A stretch of DNA of 64,000 nt from Antedon mediterranea (Eukaryota > Echinodermata > Crinoidea > Comatulida > Antedonidae): contig NC_092679.1 of assembly GCF_964355755.1 (NCBI RefSeq), forward strand, positions 9,779,932 to 9,843,931, given 5' to 3'. How positions within the stretch are numbered: the first letter of the stretch is position 1; each line of letters begins with the position of its first letter. Below the pieces are notes generated by a model. The model worked only from the letters and a program-made list of their open reading frames with translations. It made no database searches and was not told the DNA's origin. Both the position numbers and the translations under genes were made by a program. Positions 35,566-49,195 of this stretch are shown here, in pieces.

Positions 35566-37064
35566 TCTATCTCTCTCTCTCTCGCTGATCTATCTCTCTC
35601 TCTCGCTGATCTATCTATCTTTCTCTCTCGCTGATCTATCTCTTTCTCGCTGATCTATCTCTCTCTCTCGCTGATCTATCTCTCTCTCGCTGATCTATCT
35701 CTTTCGCTAATCTATCTCGCTCTCGCTGATCTATCTCTCTCTCTCTCTCGCTGATCTATCTCTCTCTTGCTGATCTATCTCTCTCTCTCTCGCTGATCTA
35801 TCTATCTCTCTCTCGCTGATCTATCTATCTCTCTCTCGCTGATCTATCTCTCTTGCTGATCTATCTCTCTCTCGCTGATCTATCTCTCTCGCTGATCTAT
35901 CTCTCTCTCGCTGATCTATCTCTCTCTTGCTAATCTATCTCTCTCTCGCTGATCTATCTCTCTCTCGCTGATCTATCTCTCTCTCTCTGATCTATCTCTC
36001 TCTCTCTCGCTGATCTATCTCTCTCTCGCTAATCTATCTCTCTCTCGCTGATCTATCTCTCTCTCACTGATCTATCTCTCTCTCGCTGATCTTTCTCTCT
36101 CTCGCTGATCTATCTCTCTCTCGCTGATCTATCTCTCTCTCGCTGATTTATATCTCTCTCGCTGATCTATCTCTCTCTCGCTGATCTATATCTCTCTCGC
36201 TGATCTATCTCTCCCTCTCGCTGATCTATCTCTCTCTCGCTGATCTATCTCTCTCGCTGATCTATCTCTCTCTCGCTGGTCTATCTCTCTCTCGCTGATC
36301 TATCTCTCTCTCGCTGATCTATCTCTCTCTCGCTGATCTATCTCTCCCTCTCGCTGATCTATCTCTCTCTCGCTGATCTATCTCTCTCTCGCTGATCTAT
36401 CTCTCCCTCTCGCTGATCTATCTCTCTCTCGCTGATCTATTTCTCTCTTGCTGATCTATCTCTCTCTCGCTGATCTATATCTCTCTCGCTGATCTATCTC
36501 TCCCTCTCGCTGATCTATCTCTCTCTCGCTGATCTATCTCTCTCTCGCTGATCTATCTCTCTCTCTCTCTCTCGCTGATCTATCTCTCTCTCTCTCTCTC
36601 TCGCTGATCTATCTCTCTCGCTTATCTATCTATCTCTCTCGCTGATCTATCTCTTTCTCGCTGATCTATCTCTCTCTCTCTCTCTCGCTGATCTATCTCT
36701 CTCTCGCTGATCTATCTCTCTCTCGCTAATCTATCTCGCTCTCGCTGATCTATCTCTCTCTCTCGCTGATCTATCTCTCTCTTGCTGATCTATCTCTCTC
36801 TCTCGCTTATCTATCTATCTCTCGCTGATCTATCTCTCTCTCGCTGATCTATATCTCTCTCGCTGATCTATCTCTCTCTCGCTGATCTATCTATATCTCT
36901 CTCGCTGATCTATCTCTCTATCGCTGATCTATCTCTCTCGCTGATCTCTCTCTCTCTCGCTGATCTATCTCTCTCTCTCTGATCTATCTCTCTCTTGCTA
37001 ATCTATCTCTCTCTCGCTGATCTATCTATCTCTCGCTGATCTATCTCTCTATCTGATCTATCTC
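28794..37064. repeat. 19-bp CT-rich satellite, block 2
   Basis: About 8.3 kb of the CTATCTCTCTCTCGCTGAT family. Variation is in (CT)n length, with point variants such as GCTAATC, GCTCATC, GCTGACC, GATCTTTC and GCAGATC that mark longer blocks. A block near 29680-29820 recurs near 30230-30380. No genes; open frames on either strand are repeat translations. Confidence 0.95.
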
Positions 37065-39375
37065 ACACTCGATTCACCAGGGACAAAAAGTAGTGAGCCC
37101 TCTATCGGCAGCCAATCGTTTTTGCACACGAGACAGCGTGGACAATTACCCGGAAGCAACTTTGTTTTGAAAAGTAAATCTTAGGTTTTTGCAAATTGGC
37201 CAATTGGAACTTTTGGTTTTATTTACTAATGAATAATTCATGAAAACCTTTGACAAGGCATCTACGAACCACGTGATATTGTTTTTTAATCGACGAACCC
37301 ATTATATTTGTGTGAAACAAGGGTGAATTACACCGATGTTTTTTAAACAATTTTAGGCTATTCGAATGTTAAAATTTCGTCTAATTTGTTGAGGCTGTAA
37401 TAAAACAACGCAATTTTTTGAGAAGGTGGGTTTTATAGTTTCTGAATATTTGATTTTTCAATAGTAGTTAATAAAAAAATCTCGTTGGGGTTATTTTTTA
37501 TTTTTTTTTAATGGCTGCTTAAACATGTGCCTTCTTGGGTATTTCACTATTGAAAATGGAACACATGGTTGTAGCTAAAATCATTTTTTACGCCATAAGA
37601 TAAAAAATGTGGTTTTGTAAATTAATAAGGGCAACATATAATATATAGGAAAGCTGTTTTTAATCATAAAACTCTACAAAGCCTCTTTTTTTTATTTATA
37701 AATCAATATAGTCTAGGCCTAGTAGTACAGTAGGAGAGCCAGGCTTTAGCCTATAGTGGGGTAGTGCGTGCATTATTGGCGCGTGTTCATTGTCGGGCGC
37801 GCGTTGTTTATAGGCCTAAGAAAAAAAGTAAAATATACAAATATAATTAAATAATGATTATTATTAATTGAATGTTGTTTTTTTTTTACAGACCACAGAG
37901 GATTGTTCTACATACTTCAATACAAATAGCATTAAATCAACAACAATTTCTTATGAGTCATATTAATTGCTCTGGCATATAATGTGAAAAAGCACTATTA
38001 ATACTGTAATAATGGATATCTATAGATGTATTGCCAAAAAGACATTTTATTTTTTAAAAACTTTAACTTATCCTAATTTACTTATTTAAAGGTTCAAGTG
38101 GCGGTTGGTTGTTGTGCAGTAGTTTAATAAAGTTTAAATGTACATTTCAAATCGGCAAATAAATAATGGTAATAGGCCTACAGTACTACAGTAAAGAAAA
38201 TCTTTTCGAAGATTAGGCTTAGTACAAAAGATGTTAGCTAAGTTGATGTAGAAAACTTGTTGTCTGATTTTTAAGGTGAAATTTGTGATAATATTAAAAG
38301 TTAAAATGTTAATTGGTGTGTATTTGTATTTCATTTATTGCTCCATTATTATAATAAAAAGCAGGGAACCATGAAATTTCATTTTAGCTCCGATAAAAAG
38401 TAAACATTTTCAGCATATACTGTACTTAAATAAATCATATGTTAGTGACAGGTGACATTAACAGATTTATTATGAGATTACTAGTAAGCCTACTAGTAGG
38501 TTTAGCTCTATTCATAAAAATAATGACATTATATACTGTACATTAATTAATTAGCCTAGCTAGGCCTAACTAATTTACTGATTTTTCAGTATTTTACCAA
38601 GTCAACCGTTCAGGCATGCAGACAGTCCTCACTTCACACTAATCTTCATAATTTTAAGAAAATGAAAGTTCAGCACTTTATTTTAAAATTTATAAGCCCA
38701 TATTATAAGATTCTGCATCATCCACTTAACAAGAACTAAAATCGAGAGCCCAGTGATAGAGCGCATCTTCCGACGTTCTCGTCGCCTAAGGAAACGAGTA
38801 TTCCAGCCCTGCCGCGTCTTCCTAGGCCTACGCGCACCGCACTTTCGCTCAAAATACACTATCTTCAACTCCTTATAGAATTTGTTTGAAAACAACCCCA
38901 AGCTTATATTTGGAAATCTTTGAAAATGCATATAAGACTATATTATAGCGTTTTCAGAATTTCATTTAAAAATTGCAAATTAATGTTAGCTATTTTAAAA
39001 GATTAGTTAGTTTTCACTTTTTTGTTTTCGCCGTATGACTCACTTTGTTTACGTTTACATTTGGCTTAGACGTTTATCTTAGAATTCGAATCAATTAATC
39101 CATAATCAACTAAAATTGCTATTGTTGTGGTTTTTGTTAAATATAAATGTTCTTAATAAACAGAAATAAATCAAACAACAATATAATTTAATATAAATCC
39201 GTTAAAAGATAAATTTAGACAGCCTATAAAACACGGAAGTCAGAACTCGCGTCGCTCGAAAATGCTCGGGAACTTTCTATTTATAGCCAATCGAAAAAGG
39301 CTCCGGCTAACTTAAACAATGAAAACGGCTCTCGGAACACTTAATGTCCATTTTCGCTGTTTGACGTGGATGTGA
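37065..39375. other. 2.3-kb unique island within the satellite
   Basis: Non-repetitive AT-rich DNA bounded sharply by satellite. No protein gene is convincing. Visible items: AGCCAATCG (CCAAT-box-like) near each end (about 37111 and 39283), a TTGACGTGG word near 39361, a polypyrimidine-ACAG splice-acceptor-like site at about 37876-37891, several AGGCCTA words and a GC-rich patch at 38740-38850. No terminal inverted repeats were found. It may be an insertion of unknown type. Confidence 0.7.
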
Positions 39376-41025
39376 TCTCTCTCTCTCTCGCTGATCTATC
39401 TCTCTCTCTCGCTGATCTATCTCTCTCTTGCTAATCTATCTCTCTCTCGCTGATCTATCTCTCTCGCTGATCTATCTCTCTCTCTCTCATCTATCTCTCT
39501 CTCTCTCGCTGATCTATCTCTCCCCCGCTAATCTATCTCTCTCTCGCTGATCTATCTCTCTCTCACTGATCTATCTCTCTCTCGCTGATCTTTCTCTCTC
39601 TCGCTGATCTATCTCTCTCTCTCGCTGATCTATCTCTCTCTCTCGCTGATCTATATCTCTCTCGCTGATCTATCTCTCTCGCTGATCTATCTCTCTGTCG
39701 CTGACCTATCTCTCTCTCGCTGATCTTTCTCTCTCTCGCTGATCTATCTCTCTCTCTCTCGCTGATCTATCTCTCTCTCTCGCTGATCTATCTCTCTCGC
39801 TGATCTATCTCTCTCTCGCTGATCTATCTCTCTCTCGCTGATCTATCTCTCTCTCGCTGATCTATCTCTCCCTCTCGCTGATCTATCTCTCTCTCGCTGA
39901 TCTATCTCTCTCTCGCTGATCTATCTCTCTCTCTCTCGCTGATCTATCTCTCTCTCTCTCTCTCTCTCGCTGATCTATCTCTCTCTCTCTCGCTGATCTA
40001 TCTCTCTCTCACTGATCTATCTATCTCTCTCGCTGATCTATCTCTTTCTCGCTGATCTATCTCTCTCTCTCGCTGATCTATCTCTCTCTCGCAGATCTAT
40101 CTCTCTCGCTAATCTATCTCGCTCTCGCTGATCTATCTCTCTCTCTCGCTGATCTATCTCTCTCTTGCTGATCTATCTCTCTCTCTCTCTCGCTGATCTA
40201 TCTATCTCTCTCTCGCTGATCTATTTCTCTCTCTCGCTAATCTATCTCTCTCTCGCTTATCTATCTCTCTCTCTCTCTCTCGCTGATCTATCTATCTCTC
40301 TCTCGCTGATCTATCTCTCTCTCTCGCTAATCTATCTCTCTCTCGCTTATCTATCTCTCTCTCTCTCTCTCTCTGATCTATCTCTCTCTCTCTCGCTGAT
40401 CTATCTCTCTCTTGCTAATCTATCTCTCTCTCGCTGATCTATCTCTCTCTCGCTGATCTATCTCTCTCTCTCTGATCTATCTCTCTCTCGCTGATCTATA
40501 TCTCTCTCGCTGATCTATCTCTCCCTCTCGCTGATCTATTTTCTCTCTCGCTGATCTATCTCTCTTTCTCTCTCTCGCTGATCTATCTCTCTCTCTCTCT
40601 CTCGCTGATCTATCTCTCTCTCGCTGATCTATCTATCTCTCTCGCTGATCTATCTCTTTCTCGCTGATCTATCTCTCTCTCTCTCGCTGATCTTTCTCTC
40701 TCTCGCTGATCTATCTCTCTCTCTCTCGCTGATCGATCTCTCTCTCTCGCTGATCTATATCTTTCTCGCTGATCTATCTCTCTCGCTGATCTATCTCTCT
40801 GTCGCTGACCTATCTCTCTCTCGCTGATCTTTCTCTCTCTCGCTGATCTATCTCTCTCTCTCGCTGATCTATCTCTCTCGCTGATCTATCTCTCTCTCGC
40901 TGATCTATCTCTCTCTCGCTGATCTATCTCTCTCTCGCTGATCTATCTCTCCCTCTCGCTGATCTATCTCTCTCTCGCTGATCTATCTCTCTCTCGCTGA
41001 TCTATCTCTCTCTCTCGCTGATCTA

Positions 41026-41056
<31 letters not shown>

Positions 41057-43139
41057 TCTATCTCTCTCTCTCTCGCTGATCTATCTCTCTCTCTCGCTGA
41101 TCTATCTATCTATCTCTCTCGCTGATCTATCTCTTTCTCGCTGATCTATCTCTCTCTCTCGCTGATCTATCTCTCTCTCGCTGATCTATCTCTTTCGCTA
41201 ATCTATCTCGCTCTCGCTGATCTATCTCTCTCTCTCTCGCTGATCTATCTCTCTCTTGCTGATCTATCTCTCTCTCTCTCGCTGATCTATCTATCTCTCT
41301 CTCGCTGATCTATCTATCTCTCTCTCGCTGATCTATCTCTCTTGCTGATCTATCTCTCTCTCGCTGATCTATCTCTCTCGCTGATCTATCTCTCTCTCGC
41401 TGATCTATCTCTCTCTTGCTAATCTATCTCTCTCTCGCTGATCTATCTCTCTCTCGCTGATCTATCTCTCTCTCTCTGATCTATCTCTCTCTCTCTCGCT
41501 GATCTATCTCTCTCTCGCTAATCTATCTCTCTCTCGCTGATCTATCTCTCTCTCACTTATCTATCTCTCTCTCGCTGATCTTTCTCTCTCTCGCTGATCT
41601 ATCTCTCTCTCGCTGATCTATCTCTCTCTCGCTGATTTATATCTCTCTCGCTGATCTATCTCTCTCTCGCTGATCTATATCTCTCTCGCTGATCTATCTC
41701 TCCCTCTCGCTGATCTATCTCTCTCTCGCTGATCTATCTCTCTCGCTGATCTATCTCTCTCTCGCTGGTCTATCTCTCTCTCGCTGATCTATCTCTCTCT
41801 CGCTGATCTATCTCTCTCTCGCTGATCTATCTCTCCCTCTCGCTGATCTATCTCTCTCTCGCTGATCTATCTCTCTCTCGCTGATCTATCTCTCCCTCTC
41901 GCTGATCTATCTCTCTCTCGCTGATCTATTTCTCTCTCGCTGATCTATCTCTCTCTCGCTGATCTATATCTCTCTCGCTGATCTATCTCTCCCTCTCGCT
42001 GATCTATCTCTCTCTCGCTGATCTATCTCTCTCTCGCTGATCTATCTCTCTCTCTCTCTCTCGCTGATCTATCTCTCTCTCTCTCTCTCTCGCTGATCTA
42101 TCTCTCTCTCGCTTATCTATCTATCTCTCTCGCTGATCTATCTCTTTCTCGCTGATCTATCTCTCTCTCTCTCTCTCGCTGATCTATCTCTCTCTCGCTG
42201 ATCTATCTCTCTCTCGCTGATCTATCTCTCTCTCGCTAATCTATCTCGCTCTCGCTGATCTATCTCTCTCTCTCGCTGATCTATCTCTCTCTTGCTGATC
42301 TATCTCTCTCTCTCGCTTATCTATCTATCTCTCGCTGATCTATCTCTCTCTCGCTGATCTATATCTCTCTCGCTGATCTATCTCTCTCTCGCTGATCTAT
42401 CTATATCTCTCTCGCTGATCTATCTCTCTATCGCTGATCTATCTCTCTCGCTGATCTCTCTCTCTCTCGCTGATCTATCTCTCTCTCGCTGATCTATCTC
42501 TCTCTTGCTAATCTATCTCTCTCTCGCTGATCTATCTATCTCTCGCTGATCTATCTCTCTATCTGATCTATCTCTCTCTCTCTCGCTGATCTATCTCTCT
42601 CTCGCTGATCTATCTCTCTCTTGCTAATCTATCTCTCTCTCGCTGATCTATCTCTCTCGCTGATCTATCTCTCTCTCTCTCATCTATCTCTCTCTCTCTC
42701 GCTGATCTATCTCTCCCCCGCTAATCTATCTCTCTCTCGCTGATCTATCTCTCTCTCACTGATCTATCTCTCTCTCGCTGATCTTTCTCTCTCTCGCTGA
42801 TCTATCTCTCTCTCTCGCTGATCTATCTCTCTCTCTCGCTGATCTATATCTCTCTCGCTGATCTATCTCTCTCGCTGATCTATCTCTCTGTCGCTGACCT
42901 ATCTCTCTCTCGCTGATCTTTCTCTCTCTCGCTGATCTATCTCTCTCTCTCTCGCTGATCTATCTCTCTCTCTCGCTGATCTATCTCTCTCGCTGATCTA
43001 TCTCTCTCTCGCTGATCTATCTCTCTCTCGCTGATCTATCTCTCTCTCGCTGATCTATCTCTCCCTCTCGCTGATCTATCTCTCTCTCGCTGATCTATCT
43101 CTCTCTCGCTGATCTATCTCTCTCTCTCTCGCTGATCTA

Positions 43140-43170
<31 letters not shown>

Positions 43171-44393
43171 TCTATCTCTCTCTCTCTCGCTGATCTATCT
43201 CTCTCTCACTGATCTATCTATCTCTCTCGCTGATCTATCTCTTTCTCGCTGATCTATCTCTCTCTCTCGCTGATCTATCTCTCTCTCGCAGATCTATCTC
43301 TCTCGCTAATCTATCTCGCTCTCGCTGATCTATCTCTCTCTCTCGCTGATCTATCTCTCTCTTGCTGATCTATCTCTCTCTCTCTCTCGCTGATCTATCT
43401 ATCTCTCTCTCGCTGATCTATTTCTCTCTCGCTGATCTATCTCTCTCTCGCTGATCTATCTCTCTCTCGCTGATCTATCTCTCTCTTGCTAATCTATCTC
43501 TCTCTCGCTGATCTATCTCTCTCTCGCTGATCTATCTCTCTCTCTCTGATCTATCTCTCTCTCTCTCGCTGATCTATCTCTCTCTCGCTAATCTATCTCT
43601 CTCTCGCTGATCTATCTCTCTCTCACTGATCTATCTATCTCTCGCTGATCTTTCTCTCTCTCGCTGATCTATCTCTCTCTCGCTGATCTATCTCTCTCTC
43701 GCTGATTTATATCTCTCTCGCTGATCTATCTCTCTCTCGCTGATCTATATCTCTCTCGCTGATCTATCTCTCCCTCTTGCTGATCTATCTCTCTCTCGCT
43801 GATCTATCTCTCTCGCTGATCTATCTCTCTATCTCGCTGATCTATCTCTCTCTCGCTGATCAATCTCTCTCTCGCTGATCTATCTCTCCATCTCGCTGAT
43901 CTATCTCTCTCTCTCTCGCTGATCTATCTCTCTCTCGCTGATCTATCTCTCCCTCTCGCTGATCTATCTCTCTCTCGCTGATCTATTTCTCTCTCGCTGA
44001 TCTATCTCTCTCTCGCTGATCTATATCTCTCTCGCTGATCTATCTCTCCCTCTCGCTGATCTATCTCTCTCTCGCTGATCTATCTCTCTCTCTCTCTCTC
44101 TCGCTGATCTATCTCTCTCTCTCTCTCGCTGATCTATCTCTCTCTCGCTGATCTATCTATCTCTCTCGCTGATCTATCTCTTTTTCGCTGATCTATCTCT
44201 CTCTCTCTCGCTGATCTTTCTCTCTCTCGCTGATCTATCTCTCTCTCTCTCGCTGATCGATCTCCCTCTCTCGCTGATCTATATCTCTCTCGCTGATCTA
44301 TCCCTCTCGCTGATCTATCTCTCTGTCGCTGACCTATCTCTCTCTCGCTGATCTATCTCTCTCTCGCTGATCTATCACTCTCTCTCTCGCTGA

Positions 44394-44438
<45 letters not shown>

Positions 44439-45662
44439 TCTATCTCTCTCTCTCTCGCTGATCTATCTCTCTCTCGCTGATCTATCTATCTCTCTCGCTG
44501 ATCTATCTCTTTTTCGCTGATCTGTCTCTCTCTCTCGCTGATCTATCTATCTCTCTCGCTGATCTATCTCTTTCTCGCTGATCTATCTCTCTCTCTCGCT
44601 GATCTATCTCTCTCTCGCTGATCTATCTCTTTCGCTAATCTATCTCGCTCTCGCTGATCTATCTCTCTCTCTCTCTCGCTGATCTATCTCTCTCTTGCTG
44701 ATCTATCTCTCTCTTTCTCGCTGATCTATCTATCTCTCTCTCGCTGATCTATCTATCTCTCTCTCGCTGATCTATCTCTCTTGCTGATCTATCTCTCTCT
44801 CGCTGATCTATCTCTCTCTCGCTGATCTATCTCTCTCTCGCTGATCTATCTCTCTCTCGCTGATCTATCTCTCTTTTGCTAATCTATCTCTCTCTCGCTG
44901 ATCTATCTCTCTCTCGCTGATCTATCTCTCTCTCTCTGATCTATCTCTCTCGCTGATCTATATCTCTCTCGCTGATCTATCTCTCCCTCTCGCTGATCTA
45001 TCTCCCTCTCGCTGATCTATCTCTCTCTCTCTCTCTCTCTCGCTGATCTATCTCTCTCTCTCTCTCTCGCTGATCTATCTCTCTCTCGCTGATCTATCTA
45101 TCTCTATCGCTGATCTATCTCTTTCTCGCTGATCTATCTCTCTCTCGCTGATCTTTCTCTCTCTCGCTGATCTATCTCTCTCTCTCTCGCTGATCGATCT
45201 CTCTCTCTCTCTCTCTCGCTGATCTATCTCTCTCTCTCTCTCGCTGATCTATCTCTCTCTCGCTGATCTATCTATCTCTCTCGCTGATCTATCTCTTTCT
45301 CGCTGATCTATCTCTCTCTCTCTCGCTGATCTTTCTCTCTCTCGCTGATCTATCTCTCTCTCTCTCGCTGATCGATCTCCCTCTCTCGCTGATCTATATC
45401 TCTCTCGCTGATCTATCCCTCTCGCTGATCTATCTCTCTGTCGCTGACCTATCTCTCTCTCGCTGATCTTTCTCTCTCTCGCTGATCTATCTCTCTCTCT
45501 CACTGATCTATCTCTCTCGCTGATCTATCTCTCTCTCGCTGATCTAACTCTCTCTCGCTGATCTATCTCTCTCTCGCTGATCTATCTCTCCCTCTCGCTG
45601 ATCTATCTCTCTCTCGCTGATCTATCTCTCTCTCGCTAATCTATCACTCTCTCTCTCGCTGA

Positions 45663-45703
<41 letters not shown>

Positions 45704-48700
45704 TCTATCTCTCTCTCTCTCGCTGATCTATCTCTCTCTCGCTGATCTATCTATCTCTCTCGCTGATCTATCTCTTTCTTGCTGATCTATCTCTCTCTCT
45801 CGCTGATCTATCTCTCTCTCGCTGATCTATCTCTTTCGCTAATCTATCTCGCTCTCGCTGATCTATCTCTCTCTCTCTCGCTGATCTATCTCTCTCTTGC
45901 TGATCTATCTCTCTCTCTCTCGCTGATCTATCTATCTCTCTCTCGCTGATCTATCTATCTCTCTCTCGCTGATCTATCTCTCTTGCTGATCTATCTCTCT
46001 CTCGTTGATCTATCTCTCTCTCGCTGATCTATCTCTCTCTCGCTGATCTATCTCTCTCTTGCTAATCTATCTCTCTCTCGCTGATCTATCTCTCTCTCGC
46101 TGATCTATCTCTCTCTCTCTGATCTATCTCTCTCTCGCTGATCTATATCTCTCTCGCTGATCTATCTCTCCCTCTCGCTGATCTATCTCCCTCTCGCTGA
46201 TCTATCTCTCTCTCTCTCTCTCTCGCTGATCTATCTCTCTCTCTCTCTCTCGCTGATCTATCTCTCTCTCGCTGATCTATCTATCTCTATCGCTGATCTA
46301 TCTCTTTCTCGCTGATCTATCTCTCTCTCTCGCTGATCTTTCTCTCTCTCGCTGATCTATCTCTCTCTCTCTCGCTGATCGATCTCTCTCTCTCGCTGAT
46401 CTATATCTCTCTCGCTGATCTATCTCTCTCGCTGATCTATCTCTCTGTCGCTGACCTATCTCTCTCTCGCTGATCTTTCTCTCTCTCGCTGATCTATCTC
46501 TCTCTTTCGCTGATCTATCTCTTTCGCTGATCTATCTCTCTCTCGCTGATCTATCTCTCTCTCGCTGATCTATCTCTCTCTCGCTGATCTATCTCTCCCT
46601 CTCGCTGATCTATCTCTCTCTCGCTGATCTATCTCTCTCTCGCTGATCTATCTCTCTCTCTCGCTGATCTATCTCTCTCTCGCTGATCTATCTCTCTCTC
46701 TCGCTGATCTATCTCTCTCTCTCTCTCTCTCGCTGATCTATCTCTCTCTCTCTCGCTGATCTATCTCTCTCTCGCTGATCTATCTATCTCTCTCGCTGAT
46801 CTATCTCTTTCTCGCTGATCTATCTCTCTCTCTCGCTGATCTATCTCTTTCGCTAATCTATCTCGCTCTCGCTGATCTATCTCTCTCTCTCTCGCTGATC
46901 TTTCTCTCTCTTGCTGATCTATCTCTCTCTCTCTCGCTGATCTATCTATCTCTCTCTCGCTGATCTATCTATCTCTCTCTCGCTGATCTATCTCTCTTGC
47001 TGATCTATCTCTCTCTCGCTGATCTATCTCTCTCTCGCTGATCTATCTCTCTCTCGCTGATCTATCTCTCTCTTGCTAATCTTTCTCAGCTCTCTCTCGC
47101 TGATCTATCTCTCTCTCGCTGATCTATCTCTCTCTCTCTGATCTATCTCTCTCTCTCTCGCTGATCTATCTCTCTCTCGCTAATCTATCTCTCTCTCGCT
47201 GATCTATCTCTCTCTCACTGATCTATCTCTCTCTCGCTGATCTTTCTCTCTCTCGCTGATCTATTTCTCTCTCGCTGATCTATCTCTCTCTCGCTGATTT
47301 ATATCTCTCTCGCTGATCTATCTCTCTCTCGCTGAGCTATATCTCTCTCGCTGATCTATCTCTCCCTCTCGCTGATCTATCTCTCTCTCGCTGATCTATC
47401 TCTATCGCTGATCTATCTCTCTCTTTCTCGCTGATCTATCTCTCTCTCGCTGGTCTATCTCCCTCTCGCTGATCTATCTCTCTCTCGCTGATCTATCTCT
47501 CTCTAGCTGATTTATCTCTCCCTCTTGCTGATCTATCTCTCTCTCGCTGATCTATCTCTCTCTCGCTGATCTATCTCTCCCTCTCGCTGATCTATCTCTC
47601 TCTCGCTGATCTATTTCTCTCTCGCTGATCTATCTCTCTCTCGCTGATCTATATCTCTCTCGCTGATCTATCTCTCCCTCTCGCTGATCTATCTCTCTCT
47701 CGCTGATCTATCTCTCTCTCTCTCTCGCTGATCTATCTCTCTCTCTCTCTCGCTGATCTATCTCTCTCTCGCTGATCTATCTATCTCTCTCGCTGATCTA
47801 TCTCTTTCTCGCTGATCTATCTCTCTCTCTCTCGCTGATCGATCTCTCTCTCTCTCTCGCTGATCGATCTCTCTCTCTCGCTGATCTATATCTCTCTCGC
47901 TGATCTATCTCTCTCGCTGATCTATCTCTCTGTCGCTGACCTATCTCTCTCTCGCTGATCTTTCTCTCTCTCGCTGATCTATCTCTCTCTCTCGCTGATC
48001 TATCTCTCTCGCTGATCTATCTCTCTCTCGCTGATCTATCTCTCTCTCGCTGATCTATCTCTCTCTCGCTGATCTATCTCTCCCTCTCGCTGATCTATCT
48101 CTTTCTCGCTGATCTATCTCTCTCTCGCTGATCTATCACTCTCTCTCTCGCTGATCTATCTCTCTCTCTCTCTCTCTCTCTTGCTGATCTATCTCTCCCT
48201 CTCTCGCTGATCTATCTCTCTCTCGCTGATCTATCTATCTCTCTCGCTGATCTATCTCTTTCTCGCTGATCTATCTCTCTCTCTCGCTGATCTATCTCTC
48301 TCTCGCTGATCTATCTCTTTCGCTAATCTATCTCGCTCTCGCTGATCTATCTCTCTCTCTCTCGCTGATCTATCTCTCTCTTGCTGATCTATCTCTCTCT
48401 CTCGCTGATCTATCTATCTCTCTCTCTCGCTGATCTATCTATCTCTCTCTCGCTGATCTATCTCTCTTGCTGATCTATCTCTCTCTCGCTGATCTATCTC
48501 TCTCTCGCTGATCTATCTCTCTCTCGCTGATCTATCTCTCTCTTGCTAATCTATCTCTCTCTCGCTGATCTATCTCTCTCTCGCTGATCTATCTCTCTCT
48601 CTCTGATCTATCTCTCTCTCGCTGATCTATATCTCTCTCGCTGATCTATCTCTCCCTCTCGCTGATATATCTCTCTCTCGCTGATCTATCTCTCTCTCTC

Positions 48701-49159
48701 TCTCTCGCTGATCTATCTCTCTCTCTCTCTCTCTCTCGCTGATCTATCTCTCTCTCGCTGATCTATCTATCTCTCTCGCTGATCTATCTCTTTCTCGCTG
48801 ATCTATCTCTCTCTCTCTCTCGCTGATCTTTCTCTCTCTCGCTGATCTATCTCTCTCTCTCTCGCTGATCGATCTCTCTCTCTCGCTGATCTATATCTCT
48901 CTCGCTGATCTATCTCTCTCGCTGATCTATCTCTCTGTCGCTGACCTATCTCTCTCTCGCTGATCTTTCTCTCTCTCGCTGATCTATCTCTCTATCTCGC
49001 TGATCTATCTCTCTCGCTGATCTATCTCTCTCTCGCTGATCTATCTCTCTCTCGCTGATCTATCTCTCTCTCGCTGATCTATCTCTCCCTCTCGCTGATC
49101 TATCTCTCTCTCTCGCTGATCTATCTCTCTCTCGCTGATCTATCTCTCTCTCTCGCTGA

Positions 49160-49195
<36 letters not shown>

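Noticed and set aside
38134-38334. Minus-strand frame of 66 codons in the island
   Set aside because: AT-rich composition, no motif; chance frame is more likely.
38683-38931. Minus-strand frame of 82 codons in the island
   Set aside because: Arg-rich centre comes from a GC-rich patch; no domain or conserved start context is visible.
40165-40437. Leucine/serine-rich plus-strand frame in the satellite
   Set aside because: Satellite translation; broken whenever the (CT)n length changes.
45249-45503. Arginine/glutamate-rich minus-strand frame in the satellite
   Set aside because: Same cause; units of 19 bp bring a stop about every third unit.
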